NCBI RefSeq assembly: GCF_000344685.1
Contig: NW_006920419.1
Coordinates: 172,891 to 236,890 of the forward strand
DNA from: Gloeophyllum trabeum ATCC 11539
Taxonomy: Eukaryota > Basidiomycota > Agaricomycetes > Gloeophyllales > Gloeophyllaceae
Direction of reading: 5' to 3'
DNA: 64,000 nt
Shown: piece after piece, positions 10,369-23,102 of the stretch
Position numbering within the stretch: the stretch's first letter is position 1
Layout of the letters: the number at the start of each line of letters is the position of its first letter
Position numbers and translations under genes: made by a program
The notes under the pieces: generated by a model
The model's input: only the letters and a program-made list of their open reading frames with translations
Database searches by the model: none
What the model was told of the DNA's origin: nothing

Positions 10369-12141
10369 ATGTCCTCCGTCTACCCGTCGCGCAAGTCGCC
10401 GCCGCCCGAGATGGCGACCTACACGCCGCCGCTGACGCCGCCGTCCGAGCCCACCAAGCGGCTCAAAAATCTCGAGCCGGAGCCCATCGACATCAACATC
10501 CCCGACAACTACGTCCAGCACACGCTCAAGACGCAGAAGGAGCTCCCGCCTATCACCTGGAGCAACTGGTACCGCGAGCTGCAGTGGATCAGCGTCCTCG
10601 CGCTCACGATCACACCTGCACTTGCGATCTACGGCGCGTTTACGACCAAGCTCACATGGCAGACGGGCCTCTTCAGCGTCTTCTACTACTACGTGACTGG
10701 CCTCGGTAAGCCCACCGCTTGTTCTATTTCCTCGCGCCGCTAATTAGTGGGTATATGCGCATATACGCAGGTATCACCGCCGGATACCACCGTCTGTGGG
10801 CGCACCGGTCGTACAACGCCTCCAAGCCGTTGCAGTACTTCCTCGCGCTCGCGGGCTCGGGCGCCGTCGAGGGCTCCATCAAATGGTGGTCGCGCGGCCA
10901 CCGTGCGCACCATCGCTACACCGACACCGAACTCGACCCGTACTCGGCCCAGAAGGGCTTCTGGTGGTCGCACGTCGGCTGGATGCTCTTCAAGCCGCGC
11001 CGCAAGCCCGGCGTCGCCGACGTCAGCGACCTCAGCCGCAACGAGGTCGTCAGGTGGCAGCACCGCTGGTATGTCTGGCTCATCCTTGGCATGGGCTTCG
11101 GGCTCCCGACTGTTGTCCCGGGCCTGCTCTGGGGTGACTGGTGGGGCGGGTTCTTCTACGCGGGTGCTCTGCGCCTGACGTTCGTGCACCATGTAAGTCG
11201 TCAGTGCTTACATTTTACGATTGGAGGCTGATGTTATTTGGCAGTCGACGTTCTGTGTCAACTCCCTAGCGCACTGGCTGGGAGAGACGCCGTTCGACGA
11301 CAAGCACACGCCCAGGGACCACGTTATCACCGCGCTCGTCACCATCGGCGAGGGCTACCACAACTTCCACCACCAGTTCCCCATGGACTACCGCAACGCC
11401 ATCAAGTGGTACCAGTACGACCCGACAAAGTGGTTCATCATGGCCTGCCAGTGGGTCGGCCTCGCGTCACATCTCAAGGTCCGTTCGAGCTTGATTATAT
11501 GCCGGATGAGACGCATATACTGATGCTTTGGGGATTTAGACGTTCCCTGATAACGAAGTCCGCAAAGGCCAGCTGACTATGCAGCTCAAGCGGCTCCGGG
11601 AAACGCAGGAGAAGCTCACCTGGGCACCGGATAGCAACGACCTGCCCATTGTCTCTTGGGACAGCTGTAAGTTCTCGCGCATGCACTCATCTGCGGTGAC
11701 GATAACTGACGTGTCCTCGTAGTCCAGGAACAGTCGGCGAAGCGTCCGCTGATCTTGATTGCTGGCTTCATCCACGATGTCGCGTCCTTCTTGGACGAGC
11801 ACCCTGGCGGCCGGCATCTGCTCGTGAAGTACATCGGCAAGGACGCTACGACGGCGTTCTTCGGCGGTGTCTACGATCACTCCAACGCCGCGCATAACGT
11901 GAGTGGCCTGTTTCTTATCTCTTATCCACGTCGGGCGGAAAGCTGATGTCGTATGCTACTGCAGCTGCTCTCGATGCACCGCGTTGGCATCCTGCAACAC
12001 GGCTACCGCCAGAGCTTGGACGATAAGGCCATCCCGCCCGCGCAGCGCCTGCGGATTGCGCGGTACAACGAGCTCGGGTCATCGACGGCCGTGTCGGATG
12101 CGGAGACGCTAGTGGGGGAGAAGGAGGAGAAGGAAGCGTAG
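10369..12141 (+). CDS. ole1: Acyl-CoA delta-9 (stearoyl-CoA) desaturase with C-terminal cytochrome b5
   Basis: Six exons (10369-10705, 10771-11192, 11245-11478, 11540-11666, 11723-11898, 11965-12141) join in phase into 490 residues, the usual size of fungal Ole1. The three histidine boxes are intact: H119-R-L-W-A-H124, H156-R-A-H-H160 and H292-N-F-H-H296, which bind the di-iron centre. Hydrophobic pairs before and after box 2 give the ER-membrane topology. The C-terminal domain has the cytochrome b5 haem motif H400-P-G-G and a second histidine in DHSNAAHN (426 or 431). The enzyme inserts the first double bond of palmitoyl- and stearoyl-CoA, using electrons from NADH-cytochrome b5 reductase through its own b5 domain. 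The acidic/lysine-rich tail after the b5 domain is typical. A delta-12 desaturase lies 34 kb downstream. Confidence 0.95.
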
Positions 12142-12732
12142 ATAGATTGAGAGATGTTCTGCTCATTAGATGATTGGTTGTTTTACTTTTACGAGGTTCA
12201 CGTTATGAACGAAACCAAAGGCGCCGTGCGCGAATGTTCTTTGCGGCGGTCGTTGTAGATTAATTAGGTGTAGAGGAAAGTAGAGGCTGCTGCGGCGATG
12301 AATTACATCGGATCGGACGCGCTATTACTAAGGCAATGCGTTATGCGCCTGTATCGGTGTTCCAGTGCCCCGTTGAAGGGCTGATCATTGCCTCGATAGG
12401 AATGGTCTGCTTTGGGAGTCAGTGATCTGCTCTTGATATAACAAGCTCTGTGTCTACATGTCAGCTTATATACTGCCAACATATTTGGCTTAAGCTTGCT
12501 TCGAATCATGAGAGGCTCTCATGGGCCTTGCTTCGAAAGTTCAGTTTGGGAGGCTGCTTGACACCTTTGAGTTGAAATACAGTGCTTCGAAAATCCAGCT
12601 TTATGTATTGCTGCTGGAGGAGGGGGCCCTGCTGACCTATGCCCCTGAAATCGAAGGTTGGGGTGGGTGAAGAGAGGTTGAGAGGATGATAAAAGGGAGG
12701 GGGGTGTCTGGGATTTTTATTTGACCACCAAG
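12142..12732. other. Intergenic between desaturase and RdRP
   Basis: About 590 nt holding the 3' flank of the desaturase and the presumed promoter of the RdRP gene. No convincing open frame, repeat or RNA gene was seen. Confidence 0.5.
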
Positions 12733-15700
12733 ATGCCTTCAGGATGTGCAAGCGAGGATGACCTGGGGTGGTATCCTGGTTTTCTGGATGCAGATTTGCT
12801 GGGTGAGTGCAATATTATTATATGTTCTGGTCTCGATAGACACGCCCCGAGCCTGAGTGTGGTTTTGACTCCGCAGCTGTGTTGGGCGCCGCGGGAGAAG
12901 GAGAAGGAGCGGGCTGTGCTGATGGTGTGGGCGCTCGCGGGCCCGGGGGTTCTTCGGTGAGTGCGCTTTGCTCCCGGCGCGACGCGTCGCGTTCTGAGTG
13001 AAATTATGCTGTGGAATATTGTATCGATATAGGATGCGTCCTTGCTCGGCATCGAGTGTGTTAACAAGGACGGCGTGCGCGGGAGTTCACAGGTTCGTCA
13101 CGGTCTTATGCATGCATCGTGGTGCAAATGCTTTGATTACCGGTGCTTACTAGTATATGCGCGACATGGACGCGTTTCTCCAGGGCTATTATGATGATAT
13201 TGACGACAAGGCGCTCGCCAGTATGGATTTAACACGTGAGCTGCGCTGTTCTGGTGTTAAAACGGAAACGATGAGACTAACCGCACGCATGTCGATACCA
13301 GCGGTCGCCCCGAGGTCGTTATCCCGGCGCGCGACGGAAGGCGATAACGCGGGTCTGTATATGCGTCTTGCCTAAGTATGCTATTCCGAGCTGATTCGTA
13401 TGGCCGCAGGTTCGACGTCGCGGCCACCGGAAGTCGTTGGAGCCCAATCCCGTGTCCCAGCAAAGCGCTCGTATTCCGAGTCTGATGCCGCAAGTGGTGG
13501 CAAGACAGCCCAGGGATCCGCGCAGAAGTGCCCACGCACTGACCCTGATGCGCCTGTCCTAGTCGTAAGGACGCCCGTTGTATGCGCGAGTCTGTCTGAC
13601 ACGCGTGTGCTCGCCAGGCGCAGGGATCGTGGCACTGGCAAAAGGCAATAGAGAAACTCTGCGTGGGCGTGCGGTGGGAGGTCGCGCGCGTCGTGTCGCT
13701 GGGGTTGAAACACCCCACCGCCTCGTCGGAAACGGCGAGGTACCTCACCTACGACGCGCTCAAGCTCGACTGGCTGAATAAGCTTTGCGGTGGAGACAAG
13801 GATGGCGCGAACGCGAGGTTCGCCCCCAGAGCTGCGAGGTCCATCTACGTGAACTGGATGAGTGAGGGTAACGATGAGATGGATCCGCGGAACGGGGATA
13901 TGGAAACTGCATTCAAGAGAGAGAGAGATGCGAAGGTGATGCGTCGTGCTTATCACACAAGCCATCGCTGACTCCCAATAGTCCCCGTGGCAAGCGCTAG
14001 ACGAAGAGGAAAACATGCTCAAGGACCAGAAGAGGGGAGATGGCTCCGCCCCATTCAACGGAACAGTGTGGTTCCACGCAAAGTTGAAGAAAGCGGAGCG
14101 CGGAGCGCTCAAGATCGAGTTGCAGCCACCGACGCTTGGCCCCTCGTGTCGATTCACGCGGAAATTCGGGTCTGCGAGCCACCTGCGGGTCAGCCTCCCC
14201 AAGGAGAAGGGTGGCGTCGGTGCGGAAGCTCTGCAGGCATGGTTCATCCGCCCGTTCGTCATTAATGGACAGGTTTTCCGTGCATTTTACGAGAAAGAAC
14301 GGACGGTCTTCTTGTTCCGGACGGCTGAGGTGTATGATCCGAGAACCGAGTCCATTATGCCCGACCAGAACGACCGATGGTCCCTTCAACGCTTCTTAGA
14401 CTGGCATAATCCCATGGAACTGAATCAGAACCAAGTGAGTGCTGCTCGAGAATGTGGGGCATCTAGCTCACTCCCTGTCAGACCATTGGGAAATGGGCTT
14501 TCCGTATGGGGTTGGGTCTATCGAGCTCAGTGGCAGGTGTTGGCCTTGCTCCGGACCATGTTCACCCCATCGATGAACAAAGTAGGTCTTCACTCCTGAA
14601 GAAGGACAGGAATTTACGTGCAGCAAGTCTCTGCAATTTGGCCAGCATACAAGCTTCACCACCCCGAAGTGAAGAAACCACCCAGTTGGATGGAGATGAC
14701 AGACGGTTGCGGCTTCATCAACCGAGCGGGGCTGCGTGCTCTCCGGAAGACACTTGAATGGGACTATCTGCCGGTCGCTGTGCAGGTGCGTGTCAGGGGC
14801 GCGAAGGTAAGTAACAATTCGCGTTTCATCGGCTCCGCGTATTCAGTGCGTGCCACAGGGCCTACTGCTTTTGCATCCCGGAGCAGCCGAGAATGAGGAC
14901 CCCGAGCCGCGGATATGGCTGCGACCATCTCAAGAGAAGATCAAGTACGACCCGGGGGTAGTGCTGTCAGACTCGACCCTGTCCACTATAGACGTCCTGA
15001 GGCCCGCGCATATGAGGACACCGTCGCGCCTGTCCGGGGAAGTGATGGTGAACCTCGGCGAGAACGGAGTGGATCCCCAGGTGCTCGTCAATCTCATGGA
15101 AACCGCTCTGGACGACTGTATCAACTCGTTGACAGACTGGGAAGGAGAAGACGGGTGCATCAAGCTGTGGCACGCTGTTGACAAGACTTGGGGCGTGCGA
15201 GGGGCGCGACTCGCTCGGCAGGAAGCCGTACGTGCGCGCGCTTGCGGACTGACGGGGAAAGACTTCTCATTGCATGCTGACGACGGTGAGGACGACGATG
15301 AGGAAGGGATCGATGGCGTCCCAGAGAATGCAGTTAAGGATCGGTCGACGGCATGGTGGCCAGACGAGATCAGTGGCTGTCCGTCATCACTTCCCGAAAC
15401 TGTCATCGAGCTTTTGTCGAGCGGGTTCTCCCCGGACTCTTGCATCGTACTGAGGAGGAAATATCGAGAGGCCATCAAGAAACTTATAGAACGGAGGAAA
15501 TCGAGCCTTTTCATTCCGACTCCGATGACCGCAAGGGCTTGGATTGTCCCAGGTGCCGTGACCATTTATTGATTCTCTAGATTTCAAGCTGGATATGTGC
15601 TCATTCACTGTAGATCCAGTTGGAGTGCTCGCGATAGGTGAAGTACATATCAAAAGTTCTCAACGAAATTTGAAGATGAAAACACCTGACGGGGAAGAAG

Positions 15701-17142
15701 TGTCAACTGACATACTCGAGGGGGATGTGTTGGTAGGTTCCTCGTCTGCCGCGAATATGCAGATACAATATATCATTCATGAAAACAGATCACTCGGAAT
15801 CCCTGCAAATTACCCACGGACGTGAAGAAGGTAGTACTTTTATTACTGACTATCTTGGAAATGCTGAGCAAAGAGGTCGGGGACTCTGTCAGGTCAAGGC
15901 CGTTGTCTACCCCGAGCTGAAAGATTATGTCGATGTCATCGTCCTCCCAGTAACCGGATTTCGAAGTCTGGCATCCGAGCTCGCTGGGGGTGGGTTCCTC
16001 GGCTTCCTCCTTGAGCTGTATTGACTCTCCTCAGGGGATTATGATGGCGACGAAGTCCTGGTGATCCACGATCCTCGTATTGTCCAGGGCTTCCATAATG
16101 CTGACAGCAAATATCTGTGGGAGCCAGCCTCCGTAACCAGGGACATCGATGAAGACAAGACTCTGGTATCTGACTTTTTACGGCTACATAGGGAATCCGA
16201 CAACCTCGCTCGTGAACAACAGAAGGTGGTGCTCGCCAATCTCGGCAGTGATAGTTTAAAGGGCCTCTATTCGACGATGCACGACTACGTTGTGTACACA
16301 AGAGGCTACCATGATCCTGATGCTATCCGTCTGGCTTATCTGTGAGTTTCAGTAAATAGATTAGTAGTGCCGAGTTGACTCGTTGTCACATTCATAACAG
16401 ATTCAGTGGCGTTGCTTTGGATGGCATGAAGAGCGGGAAGAAGATCAAAGTTGAAGCTTCGCGAAGGGATCGCCGTCAATTTCTGGCTGGTAAACCGTGG
16501 TGGGCACTGGCGACGGCGATCACCGAAACCCAGAACCCAGTGTGTGCCAAGCGTGCTAATTCACGGTGCTTTGTCCTGGACGCTGTCGTGCGGGCGGCTC
16601 AAAAGGCAGCGGAGCGGCATCTCGTCAAGATTGATCGATTGCTGCAAGATAATATGGCTCGCGACCCAATAGATCAACATCTACTGCGACCGTGGGCTGC
16701 AGCGCGGTCAAGCGCTGAGCAGCAGCAGGAAACCAAGATCGGCGCGTTGAAGACGCGGGACCTGGACCTGATTGAGAAACACGTACGAGATATTTTCAAG
16801 GAACGGCAAGACGAGATGCGGCTCAAACCAGATCAGTCGTTCACCGTCCGGCCTATCGTGTCCAGGCAAGATGTCCTGCGGCAGGTATCATGGGACTTCG
16901 CATCCGCTCCATCTCTCGACCAGATGCTCATCTACAACGAGGACGACGACTTGCTCCAGCGACTGAAGGCGTCGTGCGCTTACACACTTTATCATACACG
17001 CGGGGTTTATTCTCCTTTTCCCTTCGATGTGGCATTTCGCGTTCTCTGCGATATCAAGGCGAAGGCGGCTGGCGGATCCAAGACGCTTCATCACGACTTC
17101 GCAGCTCACCACGCCTTGCACAAAGTGTTCCTGAAGAAGTGA
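12733..17142 (+). CDS. RNA-dependent RNA polymerase, eukaryotic RNAi type (QDE-1/RDR family)
   Basis: Sixteen exons can be joined in phase: 12733-12802, 12877-12956, 13033-13092, 13154-13235, 13302-13352, 13410-13564, 13618-13935, 13982-14434, 14482-14581, 14628-14806, 14859-15552, 15614-15732, 15789-15830, 15893-15989, 16035-16341 and 16401-17142, giving about 1182 residues. RdRP-family (PF05183) landmarks appear in order: FTRKFGSASHLRVSLP, MTDGCGFINRAGL, VQVRVRGAKG, AWIVPDPVGVL with GEV, TRNPC, then SELAGGDYDGDE. The catalytic D-x-D-G-D (D835, D837, D839) is complete. Such enzymes make double-stranded RNA from single-stranded templates in quelling and related silencing. The first ~240 residues are low-similarity and Ser/Arg-rich, so the exact start and first four exons are tentative. 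The exon 9/10 junction needs an AAG acceptor or another solution. Confidence 0.9.
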
Positions 17143-18044
17143 TGCATTTTGGTTATCGATCGGGCTGAGCTGGCGTTATTGTCTCAAGACTGTATCTGTT
17201 GCAGTGACCATGTACCGAATTAAGCACGGAATTGAAGTTGTACGGACCAAGGAGAACCTCACGATGTGTTGTGCCAGTGGGCGGACGGCACCAGATCGCT
17301 TCTAAATGCATTACTGATTCCGCGACCCCGTGCAGCCCATCAACGGGCATCTGCTGCAATGAGGTCGTAATCAAGACTCAATTCTATTGGTCCTAGATGC
17401 TCTTTGGTTACTCCATCGGTGTGGCGCGGTGAGACCATGAATGCGACTTCTAGGCTTTTGGCTAACGCATACACCCCATCCTCTGCCGAGCATGGAATTG
17501 CACCAGGAGCGCAGAAGAAAAGTTGCGGCGATTCCGCATAATTATGAACCTCGCTGTAAGTTGCCGTACATTATATGGCACCACAGTGCACTTTGCCATA
17601 CATTGGGTTAGTGGGTGAGGTACTGTACGTGGGATCTCCCTCAGGCTGCGAGTTCCCATAAATTGGGCCAGTCATATGCCGCCTTATGGGGGCGCGACCG
17701 AGATGCTGTTGGACGGAGCGGTTCTTCGGGTTCATCTTCGTCCTCCCCACTGGCATCGCCTGCGGCCAGGAGCGAGAAAGTCGATGCTAGCCATCCCGCT
17801 TCCATCCCAGACTCCCAAGGGCATTCCCACTGGAGTCTGGAATGGGGCGATAACACAAGATCAAAGGCAAAGCCTGGGCATGAGTACATACGCTAGACTG
17901 TGGGTACTATGTAGGCTTGGACCTGCGCCTCTCAAGTGGAACATAGTAAACGAGCAAGTGTCTTATGACGTGTGTATCACGTCCTGCGTTTCAACGAGGA
18001 CATATGGCACATTCAAAAGATCAGTCTCACGCATCTCACCGAGA
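17143..18044. other. Convergent intergenic region
   Basis: About 900 nt between the 3' ends of the RdRP and ABC transporter genes. The frames seen on both strands have no family resemblance. No repeat or RNA gene was recognised. Confidence 0.5.
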
Positions 18045-21000
18045 TCAATGTTTCTGGATGCCTAACTGGTCGTTCAGCTCCTCCAGCCGCCTCTGCCAGT
18101 TCTCCACCTCCCCGAGCTTGCTCTCGAGGTTGATAATCTCGCGGTCAATGCCCATTCGCTCCTCGGCGGTACCTACGCGCGTAAGCACCGCTCTACCAGT
18201 CCCGTCCCCAGGCAGGGTCAATAGCTGTGTGTGATATCGGATTAACGACGGCCTGAACAAATACGTATCAGCGGGTGGACGGTAGTCAATCCGGACGACA
18301 CGGCTCACCGCAGCGAGATCGTGATCAACGTGATTCCGAGGCTCTTGGCATGCTCGTACATCCGGCCCTCGACGTCGCTCGACACCGCGCTCGTGCACTC
18401 TACAACAATGCAGTCAGCATAGAAACACATCCGGCACCTCGGAAGGACTCCTCACCGTCGAGCACGGCGAACTTCGGCCTGTGGTAGAACACCCGCGCCA
18501 TCCCCATGCGCTGCTTCTCCCCGCCGCTGAGCACATCTCGCCACTCCTTCCTCGTCCTCCACCCGCCCTCGCGCGCGGGCAGGTACGCGAGGTGCACGGC
18601 CTCGAGGATCCCCATCAGCTCCTCCTCCGTCCTGCCCGACCGCGCGAACTGCGCGTACGAGTGCGGGTAGATGATCCTGCGTAACGGGGCCCTGTCAGTG
18701 ACAGCGCAGAGAGAAAGGAAGAAGGCACGCACTGGTCGAGCAGGCTCCCCGCGACCATGTACGCGCGCTGCGGCACGACGAGCACCTCGTCCGGCCGGCG
18801 CACGACGCCTGCCTGCGGTGCCCACAGCCCCGCCAGCACACGCGCGATGGCTGTCTTGCCCACGCCGTTGCTCCCCGTGATCATCAGGTGCTCGCCCGTG
18901 CGCAGCGTGATCGTCAGGTCCCGCACAAGCGGCGGGTTGATGCTCGCGCCCAGAGTCATGTCATAGTCGTACATATTCTCAGCCGCGTCGGGGTCGGCGA
19001 TGGCGAAGTTGAGCGGTGGCACCCCGACGTCGACGTGCTCGAGGGTTATCTCGTCTGAGGATGAGGAGATGGAGGGAAGCGCGGGGAGCGCGTGCAGCGT
19101 TGAGAGGAGCGTGTAGAGGCGCGTCGTGAGCCCCGAGAGCTCGAGCAGGTCCTTGTACGCGTACATCAGCCGCCCGCCCGCGTCCGCGAGCGAGAGCAGC
19201 AGGCGGCGCGAAGAGATGTAGTCTGCGGTGGAGTGATGGGTTTCAGATATTTTATTTCGTTCTCACCCAGGCGTCACTCACTCTCAGTGCGGTTCGCCAC
19301 TGCGTCGTCCGGGCTGTCCGAGTCGCTCTCCTGGGGCGGGCCGGCCTGCACACCGAGCGAACGGGTGCGGTTCATGAGGACGGGGATCGATATCAGACCG
19401 TACCCCGCCGCCGACCAGAGGTACTTGATCACGTAGTCCTCCGTCCACTCGTATGCGATGCGAATCTACGCACACGGTAAGGCCTGCTCGTCTACCCAGC
19501 ACAGGACGAATGAGAAATACCTTGAAGATGGAGTTCACGTGCTTGATGAGCCGCAGGTACGCGCGCCAGAGGATATCGTGCTCCCTCTTCCCGCCGTCGT
19601 AGAACCTACACGCCAGTGAAGCTGTGAGCAAGCGCCGACGAACACTCACACGACTCACGCGATCTCCTCGGCCTCCCTCCCCACCCTGCCCACGCCCGCG
19701 CGGAACTCGCCCTCCAGCCGCCGCTCGACCTCGGCGAGCCGCCCGAACGCAGGCGTCACCGCGCGCAGGATGCTCGCAGTGACATAGTAGTTGACGAACA
19801 AGAGGACGGTGCCCGACGGGCCGAGCGAGCGGGAGAGGGACAGGGTGAACAGGACGAGGTCGGTGGTGGGCTTGATGAGGTTGCCGCTGTAGGCTGTGGT
19901 TAGGTGTGGTTATGGAAAGGGCAAAGGAGCGTGCGCACTAGAGCGTGGAGAGCGAGTCGGAAAAGGCGGCAATGTCGGCCGTGATGTATTGGTCTACGCC
20001 TTCGAGGCCGCCTGGCATCGCATGTCAGATAGCGTAGGCTAGAAAACACGCGGGGATTACCTTCTAAGCCCACGCGGTAGTAGCGGAGGTACGGGAAGGA
20101 GGAGAGGTAGAGGTCGTGCGTGTAGCGCGTCAGGCGGGTGCGCATGCGGAGCGACAGGCTCGACTGGAGGTGACGGATCTACGCTGTCATTAAGTACGTG
20201 AAACGGTCACCTAGTATCAGATAGTGCTTACCATCGAGTTGGTGTACGTGCTCGGGATGGCGAGGAGGAACCACAGCCCGAGGCCCTTCGCGAACCCCTT
20301 CCCGTTCGCACTCACCAGGTCCCTGACGATGCGCCCGTCGAGCTTCGCGACGCCGACGCTCAGCACCGTGCGTAGAATGAGGAAGAAGGAGTGGAGGACG
20401 AGGATGAAGGACTCGCGGCACGTTATGGAGGGGAAGGCGATGCGCAGGATGGCGGCGAGCTGGCGGAGGAAGGAGCGGGAGAGGGTCGGGCGGTGGGACG
20501 AGGAGAGGAGGGGGAAGGACTTGGCGGATGAAGAGAGTACGGAGGGGGGCGTCGGCTTGATGTTGATCTGTTTGGGGGTACAGCTGGTGCATGAGCGGCA
20601 AACGAAAATATATATTTACGGGCAATGACAGATGTCCCGCCACCACACTGTTTTTTCCTGCAGAGTCTGGGAGAGAACGTTCCTTGACCGCTTTTTAGCG
20701 GGACAGGGAAAGACATATGGAGAATGAATGTCAATTAAATCTCCCATAAATGTTGGAGGCCAGGGTGCTTGCAGGCCTATGTTCCATACCTGGGACATAA
20801 TCTAGCAAGGATGCAGAGCATATCCGGCGGAGCGTATACCAGCAAAACGTCAGGAATAGGTAAGGACATCCCCAAACCGACCGGAGGTCTCCAGGGTCTG
20901 AACTTTTGGGATAATGGCCCACTATTCCAGGATCCGGCTTGATATACCCTCCACCCGATCTTCTATCATCCTACGACGTTGTCCGTTCAACCAGGATATG

Positions 21001-21316
21001 TTCCTGGCGTGCTCTCCGGCGATACATCGGTCACTACACGCAGTGTAAGGGAACACACCTTGTTTACTTTATCGCCGTACGGGACGAGCAGCGTCTTGCT
21101 ACCGTCGGGTTCGTCGACGTACACTCTTTGCAGCGCATCTTCAACATCTTCCGGCGTCACCTTCTTTCTGCGCGCTGACTCGGTCAGCTTTGCGAGGACT
21201 GACGCCGGTACGTCCACCACACGCGATCGCAGGACGAGGAGCGACACCAGCAGCGCGAGCACCGGCGTCCGCGACTTGGGCGATAGTGCTCGCAGACGCA
21301 GTGCGAGTTCAACCAT
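18045..21316 (-). CDS. Peroxisomal half-size ABC transporter (ABCD / Pxa type)
   Basis: The start ATG (21314-21316) opens an 86-codon exon with an N-terminal hydrophobic helix. After a 491-nt intron come SFLRQLAAILRIAFPS and the ABCD signature region around RTVLSVGVAKLDGRIVRDLV, then further membrane helices, and LYGNLIKPTTDLVLF. The nucleotide-binding domain has Walker A GSNGVGKTA, the signature LSGGEKQRMGMAR and Walker B FAVLDE (the E after an intron), followed by ECTSAVS-type residues and ITISLRPSLIRYH. A C-terminal coiled segment (EVENWQRRLEELNDQL) ends the protein. This order (one TM domain, one NBD) identifies the ABCD family, which imports long or very-long-chain acyl-CoAs into peroxisomes as a dimer. 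About ten or more short introns are present. Whether it corresponds to Pxa1 or Pxa2 cannot be decided here. Confidence 0.88.
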
Positions 21317-23102
21317 ACTCGTACTTGGCAATTAGAATGGATGCGAGGAGAGGGACGGCCGTACTTCAAGCCCTGGCATTAGCATGTGAAATCCCCCCGC
21401 CACAATGGTAAAGGGTGGGAAATGTGGGGGTCGGATTCCCATGTATCCTTTACTGGGGACGTCGTGCTTTACTACGACGACGAGGAGTCGACGACAAGAG
21501 CGTTTCAACGTCGACTATGCAAGCTGCCTGATTTTTCACTGCTTGGTATTTGCCCGCAGTACCCAGTATGCTAGTAGTACGGCGGCCTTCGCTGAACCGC
21601 CTCGGACGCTCTTCAACGGATAGGTACCAGTGACACAGCCTGTCCTGCGCTTTCCAACTCTGTAACCCCCCCCCCCCGCCATGTCTGGAAGCGCAGACTT
21701 GATAGCCTGGAGACGCTCACGCAAAAATTTAAGGACTCTGAGCTCAAGAAATTGTTCATCGAGTGCCGCGCTGCGTTCAAGACGGACCGGAAGGCAGGAG
21801 AGGGCCTCACTCCGTATATCAGGGCGGACCATTCACATGAACTTGAATACACGGCGATGTATGCTCTCGCTTCTTCGTTTGGCGACTCAATAGTAGTGTA
21901 ATCTACATTGCGCACAGGAAAGGCGTAGTGTCATCTAGTATATTGCAAAATGGCTCACGCCTAATCGCCTTCGACGCCCTCATGAAAGACGTTTACCAGT
22001 TCCAGGAACAGTGCGCCGCAAAGCTCCGGACTCTGGGATTCGTCTTCGGCGTGCGCCCACGCCATACTATGGGCCATACGCGAGCGTCGGGCATTTGCAC
22101 CTACACGTCCCGCCGTGCCTGTCGAGCCGCGCAGGTGGGCTACGGCGGCGCGTGACTGGAAGACGGTGCCGGTGCGGGCGGTGTTAGAGGCGTTTAGGCA
22201 GAAGCAGGGTGAGGATGATCATCGCCGTCTCTGATTATGATACGCAGAGGGGGCGCACCTGATCTCGGGGTATAAGCCCCATTTGTCTGGTCGTATCGTG
22301 CAACATCGGACGTAGAGTCTCGTTTGACGGCTGCCAGAGCAGCGTTCCCTCTGACAGATAAAAACGCGAGCCTATGGAGCCAGACGGTATCTACCGAGAC
22401 ACTCGTGCGTCGCTTGTAGTCTTGCTTCCGCTGTTCGCAGGTCTTCAATGCATCGGTCGGTCGGCCGTGCCTCCCTGCCAATCTGTTCGACCAATTCTAG
22501 GATCCGGCCTGAACTAATAGATCACTGCAGCAAGCTGAAGCGGCCTTCGTGGTCCTATCGGATGTCTTCTCTGTCCTATGAAGTACCTTTGCTAGTAAGG
22601 TCGAGTGATCTTGTTCAATGGGGATATGCCGTCTGCACATCAGGATCTTCGCTGAGAGTGATCATGAAATAGTCGATACTGTGAGAGGCGTTTTTGGTAG
22701 CGATATATCAACTCGAGATCTGGTGTGGTGTCAAAGGCGCCGACGTTTGAGCGAATCGGGATCACAAGCTCTTCTTTGTTTGTGATGCTAGGGTTATGGT
22801 ATGCAAACCCCTGATGGCGAAGTTTGATTGCTTGTAGCATTCAATCCACGACGCAAACAAGGAATTTGCAGGATGCGCGGTGAACGAAACGTGCTCGGGA
22901 GTCACAAAGATAAAATGTCGATGGTTAGCCCGCGGCTTAGTACGATATAACCCTTCCCTGAATTCGCAGATAGTCGATCATAGAAGACTTTCACAGCTCT
23001 GGCCCATTACGAAGGTTCTAATATACATCGGAGGCACACCCGTCTATCCATGCATGGGGCGAAAGTATAACATACTAATCACATATCTACCACGCCCGAC
23101 AG
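21317..23102. other. Gene-poor stretch with a possible gene fragment
   Basis: Between the ABC transporter start and the 3' end of the DUF6534 gene. It includes a poly-C run (about 21666-21678) and one coding-like piece at 21692-21901, listed separately. No other supported feature was seen. Confidence 0.45.
21692..21901 (+). pseudogene. Coding-like fragment without a start, unassigned
   Basis: One frame gives some 70 residues with natural composition (it includes LDSLETLTQKFKDSELKKLF and ends near SSFGDSIVV before a stop). It has no ATG of its own. A second coding-like piece follows in another frame at about 21916-22060 (around SRLIAFDALMKDVYQFQEQ). They could be two exons of an unrecognised gene or remains of a broken one. 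No family is recognised and no intact start or end was found. Confidence 0.25.

Noticed and set aside
9402..10521. Overlapping Arg/Pro-rich frames around the RRG7-like gene and the desaturase promoter
   Set aside because: These are shadows in GC-rich DNA; the RRG7-like frame alone has family motifs.
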